In this document: in pieces, positions 33,069 through 41,220 of the stretch
Layout of the letters: the number at the start of each line of letters is the position of its first letter
Position numbering within the stretch: position 1 is the first letter of the stretch
Source of the DNA: Acidihalobacter ferrooxydans
GTDB taxonomy: Bacteria > Pseudomonadota > Gammaproteobacteria > DSM-5130 > Acidihalobacteraceae
DNA: 64,000 bases
Direction of reading: 5' to 3'
Assembly: GCF_001975725.1 (NCBI RefSeq)
Contig: NZ_CP019434.1
Span: 1,079,041 to 1,143,040 of the forward strand
Program-made: the position numbers and the translations under genes
Notes under the pieces: model-generated
Databases searched by the model: none
Told to the model about the DNA's origin: nothing
What the model saw: the letters and a program-made list of their open reading frames with translations, nothing else

Positions 33069-33632
33069 ATGTTCAAGTTCAAGAAAACCAAGGTTGCCGC
33101 CGCCATGATGGGGCTTACCCTGTTGGCCCCCGCATCGGCCTTCGCGGGCATGCTCTACAACCTCAACGGCTATGCGCCGAATGCCAGTAGCCCGGTGGTC
33201 GGGGGGTGGGCGCAAATATCCAGTACAAGCGTGAGAAGAAGTTGCCGGCAAACGCCTAACCCGCTCAATCCATACGCTTCTTGCGGATATTTGCATCTCC
33301 AAATCACATACGTTGTTCGCCCTTTTGGCGATGTTCAGTTGCTTCAGTCTGGGTATCCAGGTGCAGGCGGCACTCTCATGAAACCGGACCACGGATGGTG
33401 GAATAAACCCGCGCGGTACGCAACGGAGCCGCTTGCTTGCCCATCGAACACGGCAAAAATACAGGTTTCCGCGAACGGCACAGGGGCCGGATATAAGGCC
33501 GACAATGGTGCTTGGTATAACACGGTGTATATACCATACTATCCAGGTAGTTTTCATGGGTGGGCGCCAGCCACTCAAGTATACGTCTGCGTCAACACCG
33601 ACACCGGCCAGGGCCAATACGGCGGGCAGTAA
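33069..33632 (+). CDS. Secreted protein of unknown function
   Basis: A 187-residue protein with signal peptide MFKFKKTKVAAAMMGLTLL ending PASAFA. The mature domain is about 160 residues, rich in aromatic residues and Gly (DHGWWNKPARYA, YIPYYPGSFHGWAP), with four Cys (RRSCRQ, ASCGY, LACPS, YVCVN) probably forming two disulphides. GGGAGG lies 12 nt before the ATG. It resembles no family I can name. A terminator-like hairpin follows 12 bp after its stop, but the next gene starts soon after. Confidence 0.7.
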   Translation: MFKFKKTKVAAAMMGLTLLAPASAFAGMLYNLNGYAPNASSPVVGGWAQISSTSVRRSCRQTPNPLNPYASCGYLHLQITYVVRPFGDVQLLQSGYPGAGGTLMKPDHGWWNKPARYATEPLACPSNTAKIQVSANGTGAGYKADNGAWYNTVYIPYYPGSFHGWAPATQVYVCVNTDTGQGQYGGQ

Positions 33633-33644
33633 GTAAACCGAAGG

Positions 33645-33668
33645 CCCGCCCAATCAAGGCGGGTTTTC
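33645..33668 (+). terminator. Short terminator-like hairpin
   Basis: CCCGCC (33645-33650) and GGCGGG (33658-33663) enclose a 7-nt loop and are followed by TTTT. The stem is short, so it may only attenuate transcription into the next gene. Confidence 0.5.
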
Positions 33669-33687
33669 CAAAAACAGGACATCCACC

Positions 33688-35430
33688 ATGTTAAAAAACC
33701 TGCTCTTCAAGGCCGTCACCAGCACGCTCACCGGCGCCGCATTGGTCGGGATGTTGGTGTTTCCGGTGACCTCGTATGCCTCTATTGCTGTGGGCCTGCC
33801 GTTCCTGCAAGCACCGGCTGCGCCAACGGGTGCTAATGCTACGTCCACAGGCTCTGGCGGGCTTCCCGCGACCGGCACGCCTTCGGGCGTCTGCCAAGTA
33901 GTTAGCGAAAGCGGCCGCAATGCTGACGCCGCCGTGCTGCTCAACTGGCAACACCTCTCCAACCATCAGTACGCTCCGCAGGCCAGCCACGTGGTCGGTG
34001 CGATGAACGCGGGTATCGCCTACGTCAGTAACAACACCGGCGCGGCGATGCTCAAGATTCCGGGAAAGTACCTGAACGGACGGCTGGATTTCGTGGCGCA
34101 CCACGGATCGCCGGTCATCATGGCCTACTATGACCCGCAGACCGCCGTGGGGCAGATCTGGGTCGATAGGGCGATCGTGGTGAATGACCAGGTGGTTGTC
34201 CAGCAAATGCCCTTTGCCCCGCAGGACGGCATTTTGCTGTCCAACGGCTACGCCGGCAACAACCCGTTCTGGCAGTTCGTACAGGGACAGAACGGCAATC
34301 CTACGGTGTCCAACCCGGCCGCCTTCGTGAAAGCCGCGCCCAATGCGTTCTACGCGGCAGCGGGCATGGTCATGCGCTATTTCCACGCCAGCCGCGGGCT
34401 GATCGCCACCATGGACGTGACCGCGCATCAGACCAAGCACACCAGCGGCGGCCTTCTTCAGAAGACGACCACCGTGACGGTGCATTACATGGCGCACCCG
34501 ATCTGGACGCTCATGCTGCCCTCCGGGACAGCCCCGGAGGGTTACACCATCGGGTACAAGATGCCGATGTGTAATGCGGCGGGTAACCTGATCACCGGCT
34601 CTACGTTGCAAAACGCCAAGGCCAATGCCACGGTCTGGGCGAACAACCAGCTCGAAGCCGGAGTGTCCTCGATGACCTACAACGGTACGCCGACCGGCGC
34701 GCTGAACGTGTACTCCGGGGTCGAATACGTCAATCAGGGTGCGCATCCCCTGGGGCTGGATACCAGTTCTTGGCAGGTCTATCAGCATAGCAACTCGACG
34801 ACCGGGTTGTCCTTTGTTGGCGTGGCGCTGATTGCTGTTGCGCTGGGCGCGCTGACGGCTGGGGCCGCGTTTTATGCGGTCACCGCGTATACTACAGCCG
34901 GAGGCGCGGGTGGCACTGCGATATTGGGAGCGTTAACAAGTGTTGGTATTGGTGGGCTTCCCTCCGCCGTCATTGCCGGCGCCGCCGCATCCGGCGTAGG
35001 CACGCTGCTGTATAGCACGGATGACTTTGGTCATGGCATCAACTGGAGCGCGCCCTATAGCATCAATCGCAACGCCTCGGCGCTGGCGGGAAACGGCTCG
35101 ATACTCAACGCCAATGCGCAGGTCATAACGTACAACCTCAGTCATTATCTTGCGCTGCTGCACGCGGCGAACGTGAGCAGCGGTGTGTCCACCGCGCAGC
35201 ATGCCAGCAACCCGAACCAGTCCGGTGGCGCTGGCGGCGTGGTGGGTGCGCTCACGAACGCCACGATAGCCGATCAAATGGGTGCTGGAAATTCGCTCGG
35301 CAACCAAGCCCGCAGCACGGCATCGCTTGACGGCAACACGCTCTCTCCGAGCATCCCGGCCAGCGTGACTAAGGCGTACGAAAACGGGCAGGCGGTCTCG
35401 CCGTACGGGACCTTGCCATCGGCCCCGTAA
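33688..35430 (+). CDS. Large exported protein with glycine-rich hydrophobic segment, unknown function
   Basis: A 580-residue protein with an N-terminal signal or anchor (VTSTLTGAALVGMLVFPVTSYA). Residues 60-370 are a beta-rich domain containing DGILLSNGYAGNNPFWQFV and MRYFHASRGLIATMDVTAHQ. Near 380-440 lie hydrophobic, Gly/Ala-zipper-like stretches (VGVALIAVALGALTAGAAFY, GGTAILGALTSVGIGGLPS), reminiscent of membrane-inserting toxins or pore segments. The tail is Ser/Asn-rich. A canonical terminator follows. It could be a surface-exposed mating or exclusion protein, or a contact-dependent factor; no family is recognised. Bases 33905-33920 match part of CRISPR spacer one. Confidence 0.72.
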   Translation: MLKNLLFKAVTSTLTGAALVGMLVFPVTSYASIAVGLPFLQAPAAPTGANATSTGSGGLPATGTPSGVCQVVSESGRNADAAVLLNWQHLSNHQYAPQASHVVGAMNAGIAYVSNNTGAAMLKIPGKYLNGRLDFVAHHGSPVIMAYYDPQTAVGQIWVDRAIVVNDQVVVQQMPFAPQDGILLSNGYAGNNPFWQFVQGQNGNPTVSNPAAFVKAAPNAFYAAAGMVMRYFHASRGLIATMDVTAHQTKHTSGGLLQKTTTVTVHYMAHPIWTLMLPSGTAPEGYTIGYKMPMCNAAGNLITGSTLQNAKANATVWANNQLEAGVSSMTYNGTPTGALNVYSGVEYVNQGAHPLGLDTSSWQVYQHSNSTTGLSFVGVALIAVALGALTAGAAFYAVTAYTTAGGAGGTAILGALTSVGIGGLPSAVIAGAAASGVGTLLYSTDDFGHGINWSAPYSINRNASALAGNGSILNANAQVITYNLSHYLALLHAANVSSGVSTAQHASNPNQSGGAGGVVGALTNATIADQMGAGNSLGNQARSTASLDGNTLSPSIPASVTKAYENGQAVSPYGTLPSAP

Positions 35431-35457
35431 ACGGGGCGTTCGACAAGGGAAAAGGAA

Positions 35458-35483
35458 AGGCCGGGGAAACCCGGCCTTTTTTT
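35458..35483 (+). terminator. Rho-independent terminator
   Basis: AGGCCGGG (35458-35465), a GAAA loop and CCCGGCCT (35470-35477) are followed by a T-run to 35483. It ends the transfer and surface-protein block. The convergent pseudogene on the minus strand stops at its edge. Confidence 0.9.
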
Positions 35484-35806
35484 AGTGCTTCAAACCGGCG
35501 ACGATTTTTCCGGCCCGGTTATTGGCTTGACAGATCGACGCAAGCTGCGCTTTCGTCTTGCCGGTCGCTTTTTCCATCTCACTGGCTGGCATGGGATACC
35601 AGATGCCGTATTTCTTCAGGTAAATGGGCTTTGGATGTAATCCAAGCACATAAGGCGCGAAGTCTCCGGTCATATTGTGGTACGGAAAGTTCGCCGAGAA
35701 CGACTTGCCTTCTTGAAGATTTTTGAATCCCATTCCAGTTTCTATGGCAGTCGTCGGTATCAGTCGCCATTCCTTTGTCCAATCAGGGCCTGGATTCAAT
35801 TCAACC
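35482..35806 (-). pseudogene. 3' part of a lipoprotein gene split by IS200/IS605 element
   Basis: The frame encodes VELNPGPDWTKEWRLIPTTA to the end, NRAGKIVAGLKH. When the element 35807-37639 is removed, this part joins in frame to the 5' part at 37640-38049 (RIHMGSS then M-VELNPGPDW), restoring a 244-residue lipoprotein. Motifs such as SFSANFPYHNMTGDF and KKYGIWYPMPASEMEKATGK identify no family I know. Confidence 0.75.
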
Positions 35807-35885
35807 AAAAGGCGCCGCAGTGCTCCGCCTGTAACCGCGTAGCGGTTCAGGGGGTGGTGAAGCGGCGCTATCGCTCGTAGGGCGA

Positions 35886-36302
35886 TTATTCCGGCCTTTC
35901 CTGTTGTTCGATGTATTGTTTGAGCACGGACAGTGGAGCGCCGCCCACGGTCAGGATGCAGTAACTGCGGCTCCAGAATACCGGCTTGCTCCAGTAGTAT
36001 CGTTTCAGGTGTTCGGCAAACTCTTTGCGCAACAATCGGCTGGTGACCGTTTTCAGGTTGTTCACAAATGCCGAGGGCAACACCTTGGGCGTCAACGCCA
36101 GAAGAAGATGCACATGATCTGCTTCGCCGTTAAATTCCAGGACCTCGCACTCCCATTTCTCGGCCGTGTTGCGGCAGATCGCCTCCAGACGGTCCAGCAT
36201 GGGGCCTGTCAGGCACCTGCGGCGATATTTCGTGACCAGAACCAAATGATAGTTAAGGTTGTAAACGCAATGATGCAAAGTACTTAGCGATTGCGTCGTC
36301 AT
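35886..36302 (-). CDS. tnpA: IS200/IS605 transposase TnpA (Y1 HUH)
   Basis: A 138-residue single-strand transposase. The HUH motif is ADHVHLLL near residue 63, and the catalytic Tyr is probably in VLKQYIEQQ near the C-terminus. The family N-terminus HHCVYNLNYHLVLVTKYRRR is intact. ATG at 36302 is used, as the longer frame begins with TTG. It is divergent from tnpB across about 23 bp and looks functional. Confidence 0.93.
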   Translation of the reverse strand: MTTQSLSTLHHCVYNLNYHLVLVTKYRRRCLTGPMLDRLEAICRNTAEKWECEVLEFNGEADHVHLLLALTPKVLPSAFVNNLKTVTSRLLRKEFAEHLKRYYWSKPVFWSRSYCILTVGGAPLSVLKQYIEQQERPE

Positions 36303-36325
36303 GGTAACCAAGTATAATTGGCGTT

Positions 36326-37621
36326 ATGCCGAACCGCAAAGTGACCTATCGCCTGTATCCCAATACCGAGCAAGAAGCCCGGCTGCAGGACATGCTGGGT
36401 TTGCATCAGCGCCTTTACAACACGGCGCTGGAAGAGCGCATCCGCGTGTACAAAGAAACCGGCAAGGGCCTGTCGTTTGCTGACCAATGCAAGGCACTCA
36501 CCCAATGGCGCAAGAACAGCGCCGGGTTGCGGTCGATGAATGCCCAGTCCGAGCAGGTCACGCTCAAGCGCCTGGATCGGGCTTTTCGGCATTTCTTCCG
36601 ACGGGTGAAGAATGGCGAAATGCCAGGCTTTCCGAGATTCAAGAGCCTCCACCGTTATTCAGGCTGGGGCTACAAGACCCACGGCGACGGCTGGAAACTG
36701 CACCCCGGCGAGAGCGGAAAACACGGCAGGCTGTATCTGCAAGGCGTCGGCCTTGTACCGGTGCGCGGCAAGGCGAGGACGCAGGGCGAATGCAAAACGT
36801 GCGAGATTCTGCACAAGGCTGGCAAGTGGTATGCGTCAGTCACGCTCGAAGTCGAAGCGATACCGCGTGAACGTGGTGTCGAGACCTGCGCGTTCGATTG
36901 GGGCCTTGAGACGTTTCTGACCGTCGCCACGCACCAGCAGGGCATCGAGACCGTACCCAATCCCCGCCATCTCAGGCGCCAGTTGACGGAACTCAAGCGC
37001 CTTGGACAAGACGTGTCACGGAAAATCCGCATGGCGCAGAAAATCAGCGGCCGAAAGAAACACTTCCCCGTCTCCAGGCACCTGCGCAAAGCCATTCAGC
37101 ATCTGGCCCGATTGCACGCCAAGATAGCCCGAAGTCGCAAAGACTTCCTGCATCAAACCCGCGCATGGCTGGTGAATCGCTTTGGCGCCATCGCCACAGA
37201 GGCATTGGACGTAAAGAACATGGTGCATCACGGCGGCGCACGCAAAAGAGGGCTCAACCGTGAGATTCATGCCGCCGCGCCGGGCGCTTTCCTCAAACTG
37301 ACCAGGACCAAAGCGGAAGAGGCTGGGTCGTGGTATGAGGAAGCGCCGACGCGGACGCTCAAGCCCACGCAGCGCTGTCATGCCTGCTGGCGCTTGCCGG
37401 ATGAGAAGAAAACGCTCTCGGATCGCTGGCATCAATGCCCGCATTGTGGCGCCGCCTGTAGCCGGGACGAGAATGCGGCGCGGGTGTTGTTGCGTTGGCT
37501 GAAAATGAGACTGGCCGGAGAATCCGGCTCCGGGCGGGAACCGTCCGAGGCGTGGAGCGGGATAAGACCATCGGAGACGATGGCACCTGCGTTGAAACGC
37601 GAAACTCACGCCATACCGTAA
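36326..37621 (+). CDS. tnpB: TnpB RNA-guided nuclease of IS200/IS605 element
   Basis: A 431-residue TnpB. The RuvC-like nuclease residues are visible: Asp in FDWGLETFLT (near 192), Glu in IATEALDVKNM (near 291) and Asp in CSRDENAARV (near 380), with the zinc ribbon CHACW...CPHCGAAC between the last two. The N-terminal wedge domain (VTYRLYPNTEQEARLQDML) is intact. TnpB is an RNA-guided DNA endonuclease that uses a right-end RNA and favours element retention; all catalytic positions are present here. The gene ends 18 bp before the right end. Confidence 0.93.
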   Translation: MPNRKVTYRLYPNTEQEARLQDMLGLHQRLYNTALEERIRVYKETGKGLSFADQCKALTQWRKNSAGLRSMNAQSEQVTLKRLDRAFRHFFRRVKNGEMPGFPRFKSLHRYSGWGYKTHGDGWKLHPGESGKHGRLYLQGVGLVPVRGKARTQGECKTCEILHKAGKWYASVTLEVEAIPRERGVETCAFDWGLETFLTVATHQQGIETVPNPRHLRRQLTELKRLGQDVSRKIRMAQKISGRKKHFPVSRHLRKAIQHLARLHAKIARSRKDFLHQTRAWLVNRFGAIATEALDVKNMVHHGGARKRGLNREIHAAAPGAFLKLTRTKAEEAGSWYEEAPTRTLKPTQRCHACWRLPDEKKTLSDRWHQCPHCGAACSRDENAARVLLRWLKMRLAGESGSGREPSEAWSGIRPSETMAPALKRETHAIP

Positions 37622-37639
37622 GGTTGGCGGGAGTAGTTC
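37480..37639 (+). ncRNA. Probable omega/reRNA at the tnpB 3' end (copy 1)
   Basis: In IS200/IS605 elements the guide scaffold RNA overlaps the 3' end of tnpB and ends at the right element boundary. Here that interval carries GC-rich self-complementary stretches (for example ACCATCGGAGACGATGG, 37568-37584). Boundaries are inferred; the guide would be read from flanking DNA beginning at 37640. Confidence 0.4.
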
Positions 37640-38049
37640 ATAGAACTTCCCATGTGGATTCGGGTTTTTAGACCGTCATAGTGGGCGTAGACGGTATAGA
37701 AACTGCCAAATCCCATGTTTGTCGAAAACACCTCAGTCTTGACCTTGAAGTTCACCACGACCGGCTTTCCAACACCCTTGTTCAGTCCCAGGTGGTGAAA
37801 GACCTTGTTCACGTCGTAGCGGAACATCGCGTTGTACATCCAGTCCGGCAAGCAGACCGAGCCGTAGCGGGTCATCTGCGCTTTAGGCAGGCTCGTGACC
37901 GTGCCGACCACAAAGGGATGTCCGGCCAGCGGCGCGGTCTGGTTGAGCGGTGGCGTGTTGTAGCGGGTCGGCAGGACCGAGCACCCGCCCAGGCTAACGA
38001 GGGCGGCGATGGACGCGGCGGTGAGGGTGGTGCGGTTGAGAGCGATCAT
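37640..38049 (-). pseudogene. 5' part of the split lipoprotein gene
   Basis: From ATG 38049 the frame encodes a signal peptide MIALNRTTLTAASIAALVSL with lipobox LGGCS, then PLAGHPFVVGTVTSLPKAQM, YGSVCLPDWMYNAMFRYDVN and KTRIHMGSS before entering the IS. The remainder lies at 35482-35806. The start codon has GTGGGG-type purine-rich sequence upstream. No family is recognised; the split product would end with a short IS-encoded tail. Confidence 0.75.
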
Positions 38050-38117
38050 TGTGGGGTCTCCGTGTTGTGAGGTCTTTTGATTGTATCGGATTGCGGGAGA
38101 ATGCAAGGCTTGCCAGA

Positions 38118-38187
38118 ATGCGCCGCCGTGCTCCGCCTGTCACCGCGAAGCGGTTTAGGGGGGGGGTGGTGAAGCGGCGCCTTTTGG
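38118..38187. repeat. Palindromic IS200/IS605-derived mini-element
   Basis: About 70 bp resembling the left end of the two IS copies (GTGCTCCGCCTGTCACCGC, internal hairpin ACCGCGAAGCGGT). Its right side reads GCGGCGCCTTTTGGTA, the exact reverse complement of the IS left-end junction TACCAAAAGGCGCCGC. It therefore has IS-like ends pointing both ways with no coding content, as in palindrome-associated mini-elements. A run of G residues sits in its middle. Confidence 0.6.
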
Positions 38188-38333
38188 TAGTGGTACGCGA
38201 CACGCTGGGGCGAGCATATAACCGGTTGACGTATCTGCCGCAGCCCCGGGAAATGATGTGGGCTTGGGCGGATTACCTGGATCGGTTGAAGGAGGATGGA
38301 AACTTTGCCGCCAACGAGGGAAGTCCTCGTTAG
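38172..38333 (+). pseudogene. P4-type integrase C-terminal remnant
   Basis: The frame encodes RDTLGRAYNRLTYLPQPREMM, then WAWADYLDRLKEDG. AYNR-x-x-YLP-x-x-x-x-MM-x-AWADYLD is the usual C-terminal end of P4-family tyrosine integrases. The catalytic Tyr region and everything upstream are missing; the mini-element lies at its 5' edge. It marks a former integrative element or attachment event here. Confidence 0.6.
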
Positions 38334-38369
38334 GAACATGCGATAATGAGCACTATCAAATTTTGGTGA

Positions 38370-38388
38370 GTAACTATTTTCTAGTTAC
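38370..38388. promoter_or_regulatory. Operator candidate for the hicAB-like operon
   Basis: A perfect inverted repeat, GTAACTA-TTTTC-TAGTTAC, 27 bp before the hicA start. HicB antitoxins autoregulate by binding such palindromes, so this is a likely operator. Confidence 0.55.
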
Positions 38389-38415
38389 AATAAAACAAAC
38401 TTTCGGTTAGTCTAT

Positions 38416-38670
38416 ATGTCGAAGCATAAGAAGATGTTGGAGAAGTTGCAGGCAAAGCAGCTTCCCGCAGATGTAAGGTGGAGCGAACTGGTAGGGGTGT
38501 TCGAGTCGCTTGGCTATACCTTGTTGAAGGGCAAGGGGTCGAGGAGGAAGTTTTACCATGAGGAAACGAAAGCGCTGATTATCTGTCATGAACCCCATCC
38601 GGCATCCATCGTTGACAAAGGATGCTTGGCGGATGTTGTGGAACACCTAAAACTGAATGGCATAATCTAG
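38416..38670 (+). CDS. hicA: HicA-like mRNA interferase toxin
   Basis: An 84-residue protein with WSELVGVFESLGYTLLKGKGSRRKF, matching the dsRBD-like HicA fold in which a G-S-x-R/H segment precedes the catalytic His region (FYHEETKALIICHEPHP). HicA cleaves mRNA under stress or when HicB is lost. It is 25 residues longer than minimal HicA. It precedes the antitoxin gene by 13 bp, downstream of a palindromic operator. Confidence 0.75.
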   Translation: MSKHKKMLEKLQAKQLPADVRWSELVGVFESLGYTLLKGKGSRRKFYHEETKALIICHEPHPASIVDKGCLADVVEHLKLNGII

Positions 38671-38683
38671 TGTGGAGAGTGAA

Positions 38684-39163
38684 ATGAACCATCTTGTCTA
38701 TAAGGGATATCACGGCTCTTGCGAGTTGGATATGACGCGACAGGTTTGTCGCGGAAAGATTCTTTTTATCAATGACTTGGTGACGTACGAGGCAGATACG
38801 CCTGTAGATCTTCAAGCGGCGTTTGAAGATGCTGTTGAAGACTATATCCAAACCTGCAAGCAGGTTGGCAAAGAGCCTCAAAAGCCTTTTAGGGGGCAGT
38901 TCAATGTGCGCATACCGCCACAATTACATCGAGCTGCCTGTTTGCGTGCAATCTCAGGGGATGTTGCACTGAATGAGGTTGTGGTTCGGGCTCTAGATGC
39001 TTATGTGAATGGAAGCTCAGAGGTTCAGCATAACCACAGTGTTGATTTGAAGATCAGCTTCTCAGGTGCTGAGCCTTGGAAGACTGCGCAGACTAGTACT
39101 GCCGATGTCACGAGTTGGCTTGATGTTAGTAATGGTGCGAGCGATGACCCAGTCCGCCACTAA
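38684..39163 (+). CDS. hicB: HicB-like antitoxin
   Basis: A 159-residue protein. ATG 38684 is chosen because GGAGAG precedes it. The N-terminus (YKGYHGSCELDMTRQVCRG, LVTYEADTPVDLQAAFEDAV) is the HicB partial RNase-H-like fold, and PFRGQFNVRIPPQLHRAACLRA with LNEVVVRALDAYV is a ribbon-helix-helix DNA-binding domain. It neutralises HicA and represses the operon. The C-terminal 40 residues are an extension of unknown role. The 3' end overlaps the next gene by 20 bp. Confidence 0.8.
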   Translation: MNHLVYKGYHGSCELDMTRQVCRGKILFINDLVTYEADTPVDLQAAFEDAVEDYIQTCKQVGKEPQKPFRGQFNVRIPPQLHRAACLRAISGDVALNEVVVRALDAYVNGSSEVQHNHSVDLKISFSGAEPWKTAQTSTADVTSWLDVSNGASDDPVRH

Positions 39164-39485
39164 CGATCAGCCGACAATAGCCAAGCCAGCGGCTTCCCCT
39201 GTCGAGGCTCCTCTAACAATGAAGGAGTTGGGGGAGTTCCTGATTAAGCACTACGGGTTGCATGAAGGAAAGTTCGACCTCTGGCTGGAATTCCAGGTCG
39301 GTTTTGGCAATTTTGGGCCAAAGCCGGAGGCCGTGCAACCAGGAGCGGCAATGGGGATTTCACGCATAGGCTTGGTGCCATCAAAGGTTGATGGGCCGTT
39401 TACGATAGATGCGGCTGCGGTCAACCCAGTGAAACCAAAGCGATCCACACATGACCGCGGCAAGAGTACTAGCGGTAAAGGGTAA
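39144..39485 (+). CDS. Third gene of the hicAB operon, unknown function
   Basis: A 113-residue protein starting MTQSATNDQPTIAKPAASPV. The ATG lies within the end of hicB, implying translational coupling. A central block LTMKELGEFLIKHYGLHEGK and FQVGFGNFGPKPEAVQPGAA, then RIGLVPSKVDGPFTIDAAAV, has the look of a conserved compact domain, ending in a basic tail. No function can be assigned; co-transcription suggests a toxin-antitoxin accessory. Confidence 0.6.
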   Translation: MTQSATNDQPTIAKPAASPVEAPLTMKELGEFLIKHYGLHEGKFDLWLEFQVGFGNFGPKPEAVQPGAAMGISRIGLVPSKVDGPFTIDAAAVNPVKPKRSTHDRGKSTSGKG

Positions 39486-39575
39486 CGATAACAAGCTGAT
39501 GTTTCCCCTGGCTTGTTTGTAGGCTGTTATCGCTGGCCGGCTTGCTGACGAGTATCCCGGCCAGCGTGACTGTTA

Positions 39576-39583
39576 ATTTGATT
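39576..39583. repeat. Left 8-bp target site duplication of ISL3-type transposon
   Basis: ATTTGATT, repeated exactly at 43595-43602 just outside the other end of the transposon. Eight-base duplications are the rule for the ISL3 family. Confidence 0.92.
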
Positions 39584-39699
39584 GGGTATTCGTATTTGGT
39601 GAGTGATCCATACTAACAATTACATGTCTGCATTTTGATATTAAATCGTATTTTATGGTTGAGCTGGGCTGAAATCACGGCCATGATAAGTCGCATTTA

Positions 39700-41220
39700 A
39701 TGATTGATGAGGTCATAGGGATGATAGAAGCTGCAGCGCTTGCCCAATCCAGCTACTTAAGCAACAAGCCTGAAATCGAACGCAAGAGTCTGGGTCAATA
39801 TTTCACTGGTGCTCCCGTGGCCGATTATATGGCCTCCATGATTGAGCCGGTTGATACGCCAGTTGTTCGTATCTTAGATGCTGGGGCCGGGGCTGGAATA
39901 CTCACAATATCGGCAGCTCTTCGTTGTATTGAGATTGGTAACAACCAAGTGCATGCGGTTCTCTATGAGATTGACAGCGACGCCATCGCACACTTGGAAG
40001 CAAACATGAAACAGGTCGCCCAGCAGTTCCGAAAGCAAGGGGGCCAGTTCACATTTGAGATTCGTCACGAGGACTTTGTTCTGTCCAGGCCGGACAGGAC
40101 CGAGGCACCATTCCATGTGTGCTCGATCAATCCGCCTTACTTCAAGTATAACTCCAAAACCTCGCCCTACGCCGGGGCCACTGCAGACCTATTCAAGGGT
40201 AACCCCAATATCTACGCCTCGTTCATGGCCGTTGTGGCCACCTGTCTGGCCCCCAAGGGTCAGATGGTGGCTATCGTTCCCCGCAGCTTTACCAATGGCC
40301 TCTACTTCAAGGGCTTTCGCCACTACCTGAACCAGACAATGAGCCTGGACAAGCTGCATATCTTCCGGTCTCGGGATAAGGTCTTCAAAGAGCTGTCGGT
40401 ACTGCAGGAAAACGTCATTTGCAGCTACACCAAGCACCACCAGTCGGCGCGAATTGAGGTGCGCACTTCTACCGGCTACGAGGATTTGGGCCAGGTTGAA
40501 ACCCATCGCTACCCGGCCAAGCTGTTGATCGACACCACCAACGAGCATGAAATTATCCGCATCCCTGAATCGACCAAGGATGCCGCCATACTGCAGACCG
40601 TGGAAGGGTGGCCCTCCAGCTTTCAGGAAAACGGCTATTTCATTTCAACCGGCCCAGTTGTCGAGCATCGCACCAGGGAGTACATCACCACACCGGATCA
40701 CAAGACGGGCAGTGTACCTTTGCTACGCATGCACAATATCAAGCCCTTCAAGACCGTGTGGACCGGAAAAAACAAGAAGGACGCTCGCTTCCAGCTACTG
40801 GACGGCCACTACAAACATACCTCGGACAATCAGCCCTATGTAATCCTGAAGCGATTCAGCTCGAAAGACGAAAAGCGCCGCCTGGTGGCAGGCGTTCACG
40901 ATCCGCAGGTCATCAAAGGTAAGCTGATAGCCTTGGAAAACCACCTGAACTACATAGGTCATGCCGATGGAGAGATGGATTTGGCAGAAGCCTACGGCCT
41001 GGCCGCTCTGTTCAATTCCACGTTTATGGATAAATACTTCCGCTGCATTTCCGGTAACACACAGGTGAACGCAACCGAAATCAGGCTGTTAAAGCTGCCG
41101 ACCAGGGAAGTCATTCACCAAGTGGGGGCCGCCTTCCTGGAAGGGGCAGAAGCGGATCAGCAGCACATTGACAGCATTGTCAATTTTCATTTGGAAGTGA
41201 AGGAATCAGCCGTCGCATGA
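39700..41220 (+). CDS. Type II DNA adenine methyltransferase (BsuBI/PstI-type)
   Basis: A 506-residue N6-adenine methyltransferase. [18 protein letters not shown] is the usual start of this class; the AdoMet-binding motif I is [12 protein letters not shown] near residue 65 and motif IV is NPPY ([11 protein letters not shown]) near 142. The C-terminal half serves target recognition. Paired with a BsuBI/PstI-type endonuclease, it presumably protects a PstI-like site (CTGCAG); the exact site is inference. It overlaps the endonuclease gene by 4 bp. ATG 39700 is used; no strong SD is visible. Confidence 0.9.
   Translation: MIDEVIGMIEAAALAQSSYLSNKPEIERKSLGQYFTGAPVADYMASMIEPVDTPVVRILDAGAGAGILTISAALRCIEIGNNQVHAVLYEIDSDAIAHLEANMKQVAQQFRKQGGQFTFEIRHEDFVLSRPDRTEAPFHVCSINPPYFKYNSKTSPYAGATADLFKGNPNIYASFMAVVATCLAPKGQMVAIVPRSFTNGLYFKGFRHYLNQTMSLDKLHIFRSRDKVFKELSVLQENVICSYTKHHQSARIEVRTSTGYEDLGQVETHRYPAKLLIDTTNEHEIIRIPESTKDAAILQTVEGWPSSFQENGYFISTGPVVEHRTREYITTPDHKTGSVPLLRMHNIKPFKTVWTGKNKKDARFQLLDGHYKHTSDNQPYVILKRFSSKDEKRRLVAGVHDPQVIKGKLIALENHLNYIGHADGEMDLAEAYGLAALFNSTFMDKYFRCISGNTQVNATEIRLLKLPTREVIHQVGAAFLEGAEADQQHIDSIVNFHLEVKESAVA

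Larger units (their letters stand above)
35807..37639. mobile_element. IS200/IS605-type element, copy 1 (1833 bp)
   Basis: The element carries a divergent tnpA-tnpB pair. It is bounded on the left by AAAAGGCGCCGCAG after target bases ACC and on the right by GTAGTTC before AT. The same boundaries enclose copy 2 (50295-52127), and removing either copy restores an open reading frame across ACCAT, so these limits are well supported. A left-end hairpin, AACCGC-GTA-GCGGTT, lies at 35831-35845. There is no target duplication, as expected for this superfamily. Confidence 0.9.

Noticed and set aside
33691-34788. 365-residue minus-strand frame opposite the large exported protein
   Set aside because: The plus-strand frame has signal peptide, SD and terminator; the antisense frame shows only Arg/His/Gly-rich shadow composition.
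33691-35430. R64-type shufflon at the end of the pilus operon
   Set aside because: No inverted recombination sites or alternative C-terminal segments were seen after the pilin-like genes, and no shufflon recombinase gene is present.
39545-39571. 20-of-21 similarity to the 3' end of the large exported-protein gene (35345-35367), suggesting a duplicated gene end
   Set aside because: The stretch is half of a GCTGGCCGG/CCGGCCAGC hairpin and too short to separate from chance; no further similarity flanks it.
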